The notes: generated by a model from the sequence alone, not told the origin. A DNA stretch of 64,000 nt from Sphingopyxis panaciterrae (GCF_011762125.1 NZ_JAASQN010000002.1:186001-250000), one strand, 5' to 3'. Counted from the stretch's first letter, positions 38,192 through 46,142 are shown. Program-made: numbers and translations.

Positions 38192-39175
38192 CTAAAGCGC
38201 CGGAGGCTCGTCCGCCTTCGTCTTGACCAGCGACCAGATCACGCCGCCCGTGATCAATGCCACCGTCACGCCAAGGCTGACCAGCGGCGGGAATTTGTCA
38301 CCGCCCAGGACAAAGTCGGCCACGAAGATCTTCGATCCGATGAACACCAGCACCAGCGCGAGCGCATATTTCAGATAGTGGAAACGGTGCACCATCGCCG
38401 CGAGCGCAAAATAGAGCGCGCGCAGGCCGAGGATCGCCATGATGTTCGACGTATAGACGATGAACGTATCGGTGGTGATTGCAAAGATCGCCGGCACGCT
38501 GTCGACCGCGAACACCAGGTCGGCGAGGTTGATCACGACGAGCGCGAGGAACAGCGGGGTCGCCGCGAGCACCAGCTTGCCGGTCTTCGTATCGGGGGCG
38601 CGAACGAAAAATTTCTCGCCATGCAATTCATTGGTGATCGGAATGTGCCGCGACAGCCATTTGACGACCGGATTACCCGCGACGTCCATCGGCTTCTCGC
38701 CCGCGAACAGCATCTTGATCCCGGTGAACACAAGGAACGCCGCGAACACATAGAGCAGCCAGCCATATTCGGTGACCAGCGCCGCCCCGCCCGCGATCAT
38801 GATCCCGCGCAGCACGATCACCGCGACGATGCCCCAGAGCAACGCGCGATACTGGTAGCGCGCCGGGATCGCGAAGGTCGCGAAGATCAGCGAGATGACG
38901 AAGATATTGTCGATCGACAGCGCCTTCTCGATGAAGAAGCCGGTGAAATATTGCAGGCCGGCCTCGCCGCCCTTCGCGGCCCAGATCCAGCCGCCGAACG
39001 CCAGCGCGATGCCGATATAGAGGGTGGAGAGCTTCAGGCTCTCCTTGATGCCCATCTCCTTGTTCTCCTTGTTCAATATGCCAAGGTCGAAGGCGGTGAG
39101 CAGGGTGACGAGCCCGATGAAGGCAAGCCAGAACCAGGCCGGTGTGCCCAGCCAGTCGGCGAAAAGAAATTCCAT
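38192..39175 (-). CDS. TerC/Alx-family integral membrane protein
   Basis: This 327-residue protein has about eight to nine helices. It contains the TerC signatures FFIEKALSIDNIFVISLIF and VINLADLVFAVDSVPAIFAI, with acidic residues in the membrane that bind metal. Members export or control manganese, or protect exoenzymes during metal loading. It follows the small YdcH gene on the same strand by 71 bases, with a strong hairpin in that gap. Confidence 0.88.
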   Translation of the reverse strand: MEFLFADWLGTPAWFWLAFIGLVTLLTAFDLGILNKENKEMGIKESLKLSTLYIGIALAFGGWIWAAKGGEAGLQYFTGFFIEKALSIDNIFVISLIFATFAIPARYQYRALLWGIVAVIVLRGIMIAGGAALVTEYGWLLYVFAAFLVFTGIKMLFAGEKPMDVAGNPVVKWLSRHIPITNELHGEKFFVRAPDTKTGKLVLAATPLFLALVVINLADLVFAVDSVPAIFAITTDTFIVYTSNIMAILGLRALYFALAAMVHRFHYLKYALALVLVFIGSKIFVADFVLGGDKFPPLVSLGVTVALITGGVIWSLVKTKADEPPAL

Positions 39176-39200
39176 GACAGCTTTCCTGGAACGCGCCGCG

Positions 39201-39230
39201 GCACGCCGCCCCGCGGGACGGCGTGCCGGA
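39201..39230 (-). promoter_or_regulatory. Strong hairpin between ydcH-like gene and terC
   Basis: GGCACGCCG and CGGCGTGCC form a perfect 9-base stem around CCCCGCGGGA, which can pair further. It lies about 27 bases upstream of the TerC start on the transcribed strand. No T-run follows in either direction, so it may be an attenuator, a processing site or a structural part of the message rather than a simple terminator. Confidence 0.4.
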
Positions 39231-39246
39231 CGCCTGTTCTATCTGA

Positions 39247-39444
39247 TTAGAATGCGAGCGCTGTACGGCGCGGCGCGGGACGAATCGACAGGGCTGCGAG
39301 CCGTTTCTTGACCGCGAGCTTCAGCGTCTTGAGCCGCAGCAGGCGAAACGGGTCGGCACCGCGCCGACGCGCCTCATGGCGCTCGGCATCGTCGAGTTGG
39401 CGATGCAGCACGGTCAATCGATAAAGATTGGGATGATATGTCAT
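39247..39444 (-). CDS. YdcH family protein (DUF465)
   Basis: This 65-residue protein is predicted to be mostly helical, with the DUF465 pattern HRQLDDAERHEARRRGADPF, then LKTLKLAVKKRLAAL. Family members are short coiled-coil proteins of unknown function. Its ribosome site (AGGAGG, minus strand) lies in a self-complementary segment, and a structured leader precedes it. It is the first gene of a unit with TerC. Confidence 0.75.
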   Translation of the reverse strand: MTYHPNLYRLTVLHRQLDDAERHEARRRGADPFRLLRLKTLKLAVKKRLAALSIRPAPRRTALAF

Positions 39445-39453
39445 AAAGGGCCT

Positions 39454-39634
39454 CCTGATTGATGATCAAGCAGGTGACGCCGATGCAAGGACCCCGGTTC
39501 AGGGGGGAGGAGGGCCGCAGAGCATCGGTGTCACCCGATGCGGTCCGACATCACGTGGCGGGACACATCCCGCCGACGCCAGAGGGGCCCGGCCCGCATA
39601 TCCATAATGTAGGAAGCCGATCCGCCGCTTGCAA
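39454..39634 (-). promoter_or_regulatory. Promoter and structured leader of ydcH-terC with sequestered ribosome site
   Basis: On the minus strand TTGCAA (39634-39629) and TACATT (39611-39606) are 17 bases apart, a plausible sigma-70 promoter. The resulting leader of about 150 bases contains hairpins with arms GGCGGGA/TCCCGCC and GCATCGG/CCGATGC. Just before the ydcH start, CCTG-TTGAT and ATCAA-CAGG (39474-39454, minus strand) pair so that part of the AGGAGG ribosome site is inside a stem. This looks like a translational switch. I could not match it to a known riboswitch consensus. Confidence 0.45.
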
Positions 39635-39689
39635 GTCCCCTTCGCGCGCGGCACCTTCGCGGTGCGCCAGCCAAAGGGGAAAATATCCT

Positions 39690-40454
39690 ATGTCCGTGCT
39701 CATCGACCGCGACGGTCCGGTGACGATCGTCACCATCGACCGCCCCGAAAAGCGCAACGCGGTCGATCCCGCGACGGCGGCGGCGCTGCGCGACGCCTTC
39801 ACCGCCTTCGCCGCGGATCCCGATGCGCGGGTCGCGATCCTGACCGGGAGCGGCGGCCATTTCTGCGCCGGTTTCGATCTGGGGGCGGTCGGGACGACGC
39901 GCTACGCTCCCGATGGCCCGGGCCCGATGGGGCCGACGCGGATGCTGGTCGAAAAGCCGGTGATTGCCGCGGTCGAGGGGCATGCGGTAGCGGGCGGGCT
40001 GGAACTCGCCCTGTGGTGCGACCTGCGCGTCGTGGCGGCAAGCGCGGTTTTCGGCGTCTATTGCCGCCGCTGGGGCGTGCCGTTGATCGACGGCGGCACC
40101 GTCCGCCTGCCGCGCATCGTCGGGCAGGGCCGCGCGCTCGACATGATCCTGACCGGCCGCCCGGTTGCCGCCGACGAAGCACAGCGCATCGGGCTGGCCG
40201 ACCGGGTGGTTGCCGATCGAACCGCCCTCCCCGCCGCGATCACCCTCGCGCAGCAGATCGCCGCCTTTCCGCAAACATGCATGAACAGCGACCGGTTGAG
40301 CGCCTATCGCCAATGGGACTTCGACCTGGAAGCCGCACTCGCCTATGAAGCGCATGCCGGCGTGGCGCCGCTGCGCGACGGCGCGGTGGCCGGGGCGCGG
40401 AAATTCACCGAGGGCGCCGGACGCGGCGGGAATTTTGCCATAGGGAAAGAATGA
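39690..40454 (+). CDS. Enoyl-CoA hydratase/isomerase (crotonase family)
   Basis: This is a 254-residue crotonase-fold protein: VTIVTIDRPEKRNAVDPATA at the N-terminus, an oxyanion-hole segment LTGSGGHFCAGFDLGAVG, and the second backbone donor VAGGLELALWCDLRVVA. One of the two glutamates of true hydratases is not evident in the CRRWGVPLIDGGTV stretch, so it could catalyse isomerisation or another CoA reaction. AAGGGGA precedes the ATG. The stop overlaps the next ATG (ATGA). Confidence 0.88.
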   Translation: MSVLIDRDGPVTIVTIDRPEKRNAVDPATAAALRDAFTAFAADPDARVAILTGSGGHFCAGFDLGAVGTTRYAPDGPGPMGPTRMLVEKPVIAAVEGHAVAGGLELALWCDLRVVAASAVFGVYCRRWGVPLIDGGTVRLPRIVGQGRALDMILTGRPVAADEAQRIGLADRVVADRTALPAAITLAQQIAAFPQTCMNSDRLSAYRQWDFDLEAALAYEAHAGVAPLRDGAVAGARKFTEGAGRGGNFAIGKE

Positions 40455-41335
40455 CGATGAAAATCTGGTTTGCCGCGGCGCTCGCCGCCCTGCCCCTGCC
40501 GGCCGTCGCCGCGGCGCCCGACATTCCCGCCGCCATCTATACCGATCCGGCCGCCGACAAGGCGCACCCCGCCGCAATGGAGGTCGTCCATATCCCGAGC
40601 GGCGATGTCGCAATCAACGGCGTCGTCTATGTCCCAGCTGGCGCCGGACCGCATCCGACCGTCGTCCTGTGCCACGGCCTGCCCGGCAACGAAAAGAGCG
40701 TCGATCTCGCGCAAGCGATGCGGCGCGCCGGCTGGACGGTGATCACCTTCAACTATCGCGGGTCGTGGGGCAGCCCGGGCGACTATCGTTTTGCCCGGAA
40801 TCTCGAGGACGCCGACGCGGTGCTCGCCTTCGCGCGCGATCCCGCCAACGCGGCGAAGCTGCGCATCGATCCGAAGCGCCTGGTCATCATGGGCCACAGC
40901 ATGGGCGGCTGGGTGACCGCGCTGACCGCGGCGCATGACAAGGCGCTGCTTGGCGCGGCGATGATCTCGGCTGGCAATATGGGCTGGCTCGGCAAGCTGC
41001 CGCGCGAGCAGGCGATCAAGATGCTCGGCAACAACGGAACCGAGGCACTTGCCGGGACGACGCCCGAAATCATGGCCGACGAACTCATCGCCGGGAAGGA
41101 CCGCTTCGATTTCGTGAAGGCCGCGCCGGAACTCGCGGCGACCAACCTCTTCATCCTGACGTCCGACGACGGTCTCGCGCCGATGAGCGACGCGCTGGCC
41201 AAGGCGATCAAGGCCGATGGCGGCGCGCGGTTGACGACCGCGCATGTCGCGACCGATCACAGCTGGTCGGACGCGCGCATTCGCCTGCAGACCGAGATAT
41301 TGACCTGGCTGGCGACGCTCAAATCGGCCGGGTAA
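40451..41335 (+). CDS. Secreted alpha/beta hydrolase
   Basis: This 294-residue protein carries a signal peptide (MTMKIWFAAALAALPLPAVAAA) and an alpha/beta-hydrolase fold. The oxyanion region is VVLCHGLPGNEK, the nucleophile elbow is IMGHSMGGWVTAL, and the probable catalytic histidine is in ATDHSWSDARI. Esterase or peptidase activity is likely; the substrate is unknown. It is translationally coupled to the upstream crotonase gene although one protein is cytoplasmic and the other exported. Confidence 0.85.
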   Translation: MTMKIWFAAALAALPLPAVAAAPDIPAAIYTDPAADKAHPAAMEVVHIPSGDVAINGVVYVPAGAGPHPTVVLCHGLPGNEKSVDLAQAMRRAGWTVITFNYRGSWGSPGDYRFARNLEDADAVLAFARDPANAAKLRIDPKRLVIMGHSMGGWVTALTAAHDKALLGAAMISAGNMGWLGKLPREQAIKMLGNNGTEALAGTTPEIMADELIAGKDRFDFVKAAPELAATNLFILTSDDGLAPMSDALAKAIKADGGARLTTAHVATDHSWSDARIRLQTEILTWLATLKSAG

Positions 41336-41403
41336 GCTACCTGCACGTTCAGCGGCAATGGCGGCTTTGGGGTGGTGAGCGGACGTTTCCACATCGACTA
41401 AAC

Positions 41404-41481
41404 CGTCGCCCCCGCGAAGGCGGGGGCCGCTGGCAACCTTGCGCCAGGCCGACGGCGGCCCCCGCCTTCGCGGGGGCGACG
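41404..41481. repeat. REP-like palindromic element, family A, copy 2
   Basis: This 78-base element has near-perfect 27-base inverted arms (CGTCGCCCCCGCGAAGGCGG at the left, the complement at the right) around a 24-base centre with AACCTTGCGCCAGG. It shares arms and centre with the copy at 4923-4998. It lies in the 211-base spacer between convergent genes, where it could also serve as a transcription terminator. Confidence 0.85.
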
Positions 41482-41546
41482 GCTATAATTTATAGCCGCT
41501 TGCAGACATTCCTGCCGGATCCGCAACCGATCCAATCGCCAGCAAA

Positions 41547-42890
41547 TTAAACCACCGGCAGCGCGATCACCGCATCGAGCCCGCCGCCATCCCGGTTGGC
41601 AAGCGTCAGCGTGCCCCCTTCCCCCTCGGCGATATCGCGCGCAATCGATAGGCCTAGTCCGGCCCCTCCGGTCGCGCGGTTGCGCGATTGCTCGCCGCGC
41701 GCGAACGGTTCGACGAGCGTCCTGATCTGCTCATCGGTCAGCCCCGGCCCGTCGTCCGACACGATGATCCGTGCCATGCCGTCCACCACGGCAATCGACA
41801 ACCGCGCCCGCACGCCATAAGCCAGCGCATTGTCGACAAGGTTGCGCAGCGCGCGCCGCAGCAGCATCGGCCGCGCCATGACCGCGGCGTCCGCAATCTC
41901 GGCAAGGCCGGCATCCTTGCCCTGTTCGCCATAGTCGGCGGCCAGTTCACGGGCCAGCCCCGCCGCATCGATACGCTCCTGAATCTCGGTTCCCGCCCCC
42001 GACCGCGCAAGCGCCAATATGTCGGCGAGCATCGCGGTCATTTCCTCGATCGATGCAATCATCTTGTCGCGCAGCCGGTCGTCATCGACCTGCTCGACGC
42101 GCACGCGCAGGCTGGCGAGCGGGGTGCGCAGGTCGTGCCCTACCGCTCCGAGCATCCGGTCCTTGTCCGACAGCATCGTCGCGATCCGGGCGCGATAGGC
42201 GTTGAAGGCGCCGATCAGCTCGCGCACGTCGGACGGCCCCTCTTCCGCAAGCGGCGTCGCGTCGCGAAGCGCCGGATTGGAGCGCGCGGCGCGCGTCAGT
42301 TCGCGCAGCGGCCGCGCCGCGCGCCACCCGATCAGCACGATCGGAACGAGCAGCAGCAGGTACAGCGTCAGCGTCTGCCATATGAGAAAACCCTGCAGGC
42401 GATTGCCGCCGGCCTGGATACGGCTGCGGACCGCGAAATAGCGCTCGCCTACCTTGGCCGAAACAACGACCGTGCGACTGGGATAATCGGGTCGTTTCAC
42501 ACCCGGCCGCTGCGGCAGCACCCAGGCATCGACCGCCTCGGCCTTCAGATCGGCCTCATCCAGCAGGCCCGCGACATAGGCGGCCAGTTCGGGCATCCGC
42601 TTCGCGCCGGGCAGGACCGGCGGCGGCCGATCCGAAATCACCAGTTTCTGGACGCGTTCGCGGCGCGGCCGCTCTTCGTCATCGCGCCCCCGTAAGACGT
42701 CACCGCGCCGGTCGCGTTCGATCGCATCGATGATCCGCCCGGCCGCCATGCCGCCGCCATGCGCCAGCACCTGCTGCCGCTGCCCGCGTGCGAGCAATGT
42801 GAAGTTGATCGCCTGCGCGACGAACAGCATCAGCGCGACGGCGACGAAAAGCTGGCCGATCAGGCTGCGCGGCCACAGGCGAAAGCTCAT
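41547..42890 (-). CDS. Membrane sensor histidine kinase (EnvZ/OmpR class)
   Basis: This 447-residue kinase has two membrane helices (around LIGQLFVAVALMLFVAQAINF and FLIWQTLTLYLLLLVPIVLIG) flanking a periplasmic region, a HAMP linker (RAARPLRELTRAA), the phosphoacceptor histidine in AVGHDLRTPLASLRVR, and an ATPase domain with NLVDNALAYG, DDGPGL and GGAGLGLSIARD. The layout is EnvZ-like. The ATG overlaps the stop of the upstream response-regulator gene, so the two form a two-component pair. The signal is unknown. Confidence 0.92.
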   Translation of the reverse strand: MSFRLWPRSLIGQLFVAVALMLFVAQAINFTLLARGQRQQVLAHGGGMAAGRIIDAIERDRRGDVLRGRDDEERPRRERVQKLVISDRPPPVLPGAKRMPELAAYVAGLLDEADLKAEAVDAWVLPQRPGVKRPDYPSRTVVVSAKVGERYFAVRSRIQAGGNRLQGFLIWQTLTLYLLLLVPIVLIGWRAARPLRELTRAARSNPALRDATPLAEEGPSDVRELIGAFNAYRARIATMLSDKDRMLGAVGHDLRTPLASLRVRVEQVDDDRLRDKMIASIEEMTAMLADILALARSGAGTEIQERIDAAGLARELAADYGEQGKDAGLAEIADAAVMARPMLLRRALRNLVDNALAYGVRARLSIAVVDGMARIIVSDDGPGLTDEQIRTLVEPFARGEQSRNRATGGAGLGLSIARDIAEGEGGTLTLANRDGGGLDAVIALPVV

Positions 42891-43621
42891 GCCGCAGGCC
42901 CCATGCGCTTGACCTCGCACGCGAGCGTATAGCCGCCGCCCCACACGGTCTTGACGAGTTGCGGGTGCGCGGGGTTTTCCTCGATCTTCTTGCGCAGGCG
43001 GCTGATCAGATTGTCGATCGCGCGGTCGAAGATATCGGCCTCGCGCCCGCGCACGAGATCGAGCAGCCGGTCGCGGCTCATCACTTGCCGCGGGTGACGC
43101 ACCAACGCGTGGAGCAGATGATATTCACCCGACGACAGCGCGACCTCCTGTCCCTCGCTGTCCACCAGCACGCGTTCGACCTCGCGCAGCACCCACGGCC
43201 CGAAAGCAAAGCTTGTCCCGCCCGGATCGAGCGCGCGGCCGCCCTGCTGCGTCCGGCGCAACACGGTGCGGATGCGCGCAACCAGTTCGCGCGGGTTGAA
43301 CGGTTTGACGACATAATCGTCAGCGCCGATCTCCAGCCCGATGATCCGTTCAGTATCCTCGGCGCGCGCGGTCAACAGGATCACCGGAATGCTGCTCGTC
43401 TCGCGCAGGTGGCGGGTCAGCGAAAGCCCGTCCTCGCCCGGCATCATGATATCGCTGACGACCAGGTCGACCGACTGCGCGCGCAAGACCGAGCGCGCCT
43501 CGGCGGCGCTCGCGGCGTCGGTCACGGCAAAGCCCTGCGCTTCCAGATATTCGGAAAGCGGCTCGCGGATCGACGGTTCGTCGTCGATCAGCAGAATGCG
43601 CGGCGTGTCGCTGTCGGTCAT
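42887..43621 (-). CDS. OmpR-family response regulator
   Basis: This 244-residue regulator has a receiver domain (ILLIDDEPSIREPLSEYLEA; phosphoacceptor in DLVVSDIMMPGEDGL; KPFNPREL) and a winged-helix output domain (DRLLDLVRGREADIFDRAID, then LISRLRKKIEENP). It is the partner of the overlapping kinase gene. A 13-base-stem palindrome lies 24 bases upstream and could be its operator or a terminator of the preceding EF-hand gene. Confidence 0.93.
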   Translation of the reverse strand: MTDSDTPRILLIDDEPSIREPLSEYLEAQGFAVTDAASAAEARSVLRAQSVDLVVSDIMMPGEDGLSLTRHLRETSSIPVILLTARAEDTERIIGLEIGADDYVVKPFNPRELVARIRTVLRRTQQGGRALDPGGTSFAFGPWVLREVERVLVDSEGQEVALSSGEYHLLHALVRHPRQVMSRDRLLDLVRGREADIFDRAIDNLISRLRKKIEENPAHPQLVKTVWGGGYTLACEVKRMGPAA

Positions 43622-43644
43622 CGTTTATCCGTCACATGATAGTT

Positions 43645-43673
43645 CGCCCACCGGTCCGACGGACCGGTGGGCG
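43645..43673. promoter_or_regulatory. Perfect 13-base-stem palindrome between EF-hand and response-regulator genes
   Basis: CGCCCACCGGTCC and GGACCGGTGGGCG flank GAC. It lies in the 133-base spacer between two genes on the same strand: downstream of the EF-hand stop and 24 bases upstream of the response-regulator start. There is no T-run on either side, so a hairpin or operator role is open. Confidence 0.5.
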
Positions 43674-43754
43674 ATAGCTGGCAGGGACCGGCAGCAAAGG
43701 CAATGCCGGGAGGGGGATGGCCTGTCGGTTCACCGCCGGCCCCTGCCAAATGGC

Positions 43755-44381
43755 TTATTCGCCGGCGGGAGGCGTCGCCGCCGCGCCGCGCTTGGCACGC
43801 CATTCGGCCGATTTCGCCTTCCACGCTTCGCGCTGCGCCTGGCGTTCCTCGGCGGTCACCTGACCATCCTTGTTGGCGTCGAGGCGGTCGAAACGCGCCA
43901 GCGCCGCGGTCTCGAACTCGGCCTGCGTGATCGCCTTGTCGCCATTGGCGTCGGCCTTCATCCAGCCGCCGCGCATGCCGTGGCCGCCGCGCTTGCCATG
44001 ATGGCCGCGCATGCCGTCACGCTTGCCGTCGCCGGCTTCGCCAGCGGCAACGCGCTTTTCCTTGCGGTCGGCGCGCTTGGCGGCGCGATCGGCACCATGC
44101 TGGTCCCATTCGGCCTTGCTGACACTGCCATCCTTGTTGGCGTCGAGCGCGACAAAGCGCTTCGCCTGCATTTCGGCATGGCGCGCCGCGCGGTCGGTCG
44201 CGTCGATCTTGCCATCCTTGTTGGCGTCCATGCGGGCGAATTTCTGCGTCGCATGCGCCTGCGCCTCGGCGCGCGTCAGCACACCATTGGCATCGGCGTC
44301 ACCCATCTTGCCACCCGGGGCGGCGAATGCGGGCGCAGCGACCAGCGCGGCACCCAGCGTCAAAATTGCGATTTTCTTCAC
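43755..44381 (-). CDS. Secreted EF-hand protein
   Basis: This 208-residue exported protein (signal peptide MKKIAILTLGAALVAAPAFA, GTG start with AAGGAG 9 bases upstream) has four to five calcium-binding-like loops: DADANGVLTRAE, DANKDGKIDATD, DANKDGSVSKAE, DANGDKAITQAE and DANKDGQVTAEE. The central part is rich in lysine, arginine, glycine and histidine (GMRGHHGKRGGHGMRGG), which could bind metal or polyanions. It resembles calmodulin-like periplasmic proteins of sphingomonads. The function is unknown. Confidence 0.88.
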   Translation of the reverse strand: MKKIAILTLGAALVAAPAFAAPGGKMGDADANGVLTRAEAQAHATQKFARMDANKDGKIDATDRAARHAEMQAKRFVALDANKDGSVSKAEWDQHGADRAAKRADRKEKRVAAGEAGDGKRDGMRGHHGKRGGHGMRGGWMKADANGDKAITQAEFETAALARFDRLDANKDGQVTAEERQAQREAWKAKSAEWRAKRGAAATPPAGE

Positions 44382-44560
44382 GTAACGAACTCCTTGTCAT
44401 GGGACCTCAAGGGGGAGATGCGGTCCCGATGACGCCCTTCTAGGCACCATTTGTCCCAAGCCGTTGCCGGATGAACGGAAAATTGTCGCAAAATGTCGCA
44501 AGATGGCAGCGCTGTTCATCCCGGCGCAAGCGCCCGGCACAGGGGAATGCCATATCCGCC

Positions 44561-44655
44561 AAAACGAGTAAGCCCCGTCGCATTTCTGCGGCGGGGCTCC
44601 CTGGGTCCGTCCGAAGACAGGACCGAAATCTACCCGGTCTTTCGATCAAGTAGAC
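44561..44655 (-). ncRNA. Candidate EcfG-dependent small RNA
   Basis: No reading frame explains this stretch. Upstream on the minus strand is a canonical EcfG-type promoter (44686-44662), which would start transcription near 44655. The RNA would carry a stem capped by UUCG (near 44624-44606, GTCCTGTCTTCGGACGGAC) and end in a terminator hairpin, AGCCCCG...CGGGGCT (44598-44571), followed by TTACTCGTTTT. A length near 95 bases, a stress promoter and an own terminator are the features of GsrN, the sigma-T-dependent small RNA of Caulobacter; homology is not claimed. Confidence 0.5.
44571..44598 (-). terminator. Terminator of the candidate small RNA
   Basis: AGCCCCG and CGGGGCT form the base of a stem that continues through CGCA/TGCG, with a short loop. 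On the minus strand it is followed by TTACTCGTTTT, an imperfect U-run. Confidence 0.55.
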
Positions 44656-44661
44656 AGATGA

Positions 44662-44686
44662 AACGCGGCGGCTCCCGGATGGTTCC
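44662..44686 (-). promoter_or_regulatory. EcfG-type promoter for the candidate small RNA
   Basis: On the minus strand GGAAC (44686-44682) and CGTT (44665-44662) are separated by 16 bases, matching the established EcfG consensus. The -35 box lies inside a hairpin (GCTCCCGGA/TCCGGGAGC, 44671-44692) that could also end the DUF1328 message. Confidence 0.5.
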
Positions 44687-44692
44687 GGGAGC
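44671..44692 (-). terminator. Hairpin after the DUF1328 gene
   Basis: GCTCCCGGA and TCCGGGAGC form a 9-base stem with loop TGGT, 11 bases after the stop of the DUF1328 gene on the minus strand. No U-run follows directly. It overlaps the -35 box of the small RNA promoter. Confidence 0.45.
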
Positions 44693-44702
44693 TCTGCAAT
44701 CT

Positions 44703-44876
44703 TCAGCTGATTTTTTTCGCCGCCGCCGACCCGAGGATCAGGAACAGGACGACCAGCGCCAAGCCGACGAAGAACAGGATCTTGGCAATCCCGGCCGCCG
44801 CACCGGCTACGCCGCCAAAACCGAGGACCGCGGCAAGCAACGCGATCACGGCGAAGATCAAAGCCCATTTGAACAT
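44703..44876 (-). CDS. DUF1328 small membrane protein
   Basis: This 57-residue peptide consists of two hydrophobic helices: [20 protein letters not shown] and, after [28 protein letters not shown], ending in a charged tail (AAAKKIS). That is the DUF1328 (YtjA) pattern. Function is unknown; homologues are often induced by stress. A GGAG ribosome site precedes the ATG. A canonical EcfG promoter lies about 130 bases upstream, which supports general-stress control. Confidence 0.85.
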   Translation of the reverse strand: MFKWALIFAVIALLAAVLGFGGVAGAAAGIAKILFFVGLALVVLFLILGSAAAKKIS

Positions 44877-45008
44877 GTCGATTCTCCTTCACTGCGCGGA
44901 AGCGAGATGCGCGGAGCCGGCATCCGAAGCGGCGCGATTGCGCCGTTCCGGAAGGACATGCGGCCGGCAGCCGCTTCTCATTTCCCTATTTACTGAGTGC
45001 GATAGGTA

Positions 45009-45033
45009 AACGATGACCGGTGAGGAAAGTTCC
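45009..45033 (-). promoter_or_regulatory. EcfG-type promoter upstream of DUF1328
   Basis: On the minus strand GGAAC (45033-45029) and CGTT (45012-45009) are separated by 16 bases. This exactly matches the consensus of the alphaproteobacterial general stress sigma factor EcfG. The direction and distance (about 130 bases) fit the DUF1328 gene. Confidence 0.65.
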
Positions 45034-45108
45034 TGCGAGCGCGAAATCGCGCTCGGCATCCGCGGCCCGTTCATGCATGAGGAGGCGGACGAAACAAACG
45101 GAGTGGAT

Positions 45109-45633
45109 ATGCGCGCGACATCTGTGCTTTCTGTGCTTGGCGTGATGCTGTCAGCAGCGAGCCTGACCCTGGCCTTTTCAGTGACCGCCACCGCTCAAGA
45201 GGCTGTGAAGCAAAAAGCCGGCCAGCCGGGCAGCACGGCGTGGCTGAACCGTCAGGCCGCGGCGCTCGCTGAACGCAATGCAGGAAGCGGCTGGCACATG
45301 ACGCCCAGCGGCCTGCGCTGGCGCCGCGTTGCCGGCGACGGCAGCGGCGCCCGCCCCGGCCCGGCCGACATGGTCACTGTACATTATGTCGGCACCTTCA
45401 CCGATGGCGAACCATTCGACAGCTCGGTAGCACGCGGCGAGCCCGCGACATTTCCGCTGGGCGGCGTGATCAAGGGTTGGCAGGAAGGCGTCGCGCTGAT
45501 GGGCGTCGGCGACAAGGTCGAATTCGCCATTCCCTATCAGCTCGCTTATGGCGCCGGCGGCAAGGGACCGATCCCCGGCGGCGCAACGCTTCTGTTCACC
45601 GTCGAACTGCTCGCGATCGAGCCGGCTGTCTAG
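45109..45633 (+). CDS. FKBP-type peptidyl-prolyl cis-trans isomerase, exported
   Basis: This 174-residue protein has a signal peptide (RATSVLSVLGVMLSAASLTL) and a C-terminal FKBP domain: VTVHYVGTFTDGEPFDSSV, then GVIKGWQEGVALMGVGDKVE, FAIPYQLAYG and LLFTVELLAI. The aromatic pocket residues of FKBPs are present. It catalyses proline isomerisation of periplasmic proteins. The start at 45109 has GGAG 5 bases upstream and gives a proper signal peptide; an in-frame ATG at 45013 would put extra residues before it. Confidence 0.88.
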   Translation: MRATSVLSVLGVMLSAASLTLAFSVTATAQEAVKQKAGQPGSTAWLNRQAAALAERNAGSGWHMTPSGLRWRRVAGDGSGARPGPADMVTVHYVGTFTDGEPFDSSVARGEPATFPLGGVIKGWQEGVALMGVGDKVEFAIPYQLAYGAGGKGPIPGGATLLFTVELLAIEPAV

Positions 45634-46103
45634 CGGGCACGGCCCTGCGCTCATGATTTGAAATGGAATAATACCCCATTTCGATCAAACCGGGCTCCCG
45701 AGCATAGCCCCGCGCGTTTTGATGGGCGCGCCCATCTTGATGGGCGGCCTGCAAATTGGCGGCAATTTCGGTCGCTGGCAAGGATCGGCCAAGAGCTGCG
45801 AGGACAGATGCCCCTTGAAGCCAATGTCTTTTTTTGGCTGGGCAGCCGGCGCGCGGCCTTGTCCGGTATGCAAATCCTTCGCGTCCATGCTGGTTGAACC
45901 GCGCGGCCGACAATCGAGACCAAGCTGCTATACCATTCCCGACACCGCGGTCACAGCCGCAGAAAGCCTCCCGGCACGTTGGGCTGGGCGGCTCGCATCC
46001 GCACGCAGCTTATGTGGCAGAACCCAACGCGATGGCCCGACGCCAGTCATTCCAGTTCAGAACAATATATGTCGAATTAAGAAGTGTCCGGCCTAGCGGC
46101 ATT
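45634..46103. other. Long gene-free spacer
   Basis: This roughly 470-base stretch between the FKBP and prolyl oligopeptidase genes contains only short frames without recognisable similarity. It has near-repeats of GGGCG/GATGGGC around 45722-45745 but no clear hairpin terminator. Its base composition is less biased than the flanking genes. I see no gene or RNA that I can support. Confidence 0.5.
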
Positions 46104-46130
46104 ATGGGATATATTATACGATAATCTCAT
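46104..46130 (+). promoter_or_regulatory. Inverted repeat just upstream of the peptidase operon
   Basis: ATGGGAT and ATCTCAT (one mismatch) are separated by 13 AT-rich bases including TATTATA. The repeat lies directly before the ribosome site AAGGAGGGGA (46131-46140) of the prolyl oligopeptidase gene. It could be an operator overlapping the promoter. The regulator is unknown. Confidence 0.4.
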
Positions 46131-46142
46131 AAGGAGGGGAAC

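Noticed and set aside
39445..39634. A yybP-ykoY manganese riboswitch upstream of ydcH-terC.
   Set aside because: The characteristic conserved loops could not be found; only hairpins are supported.
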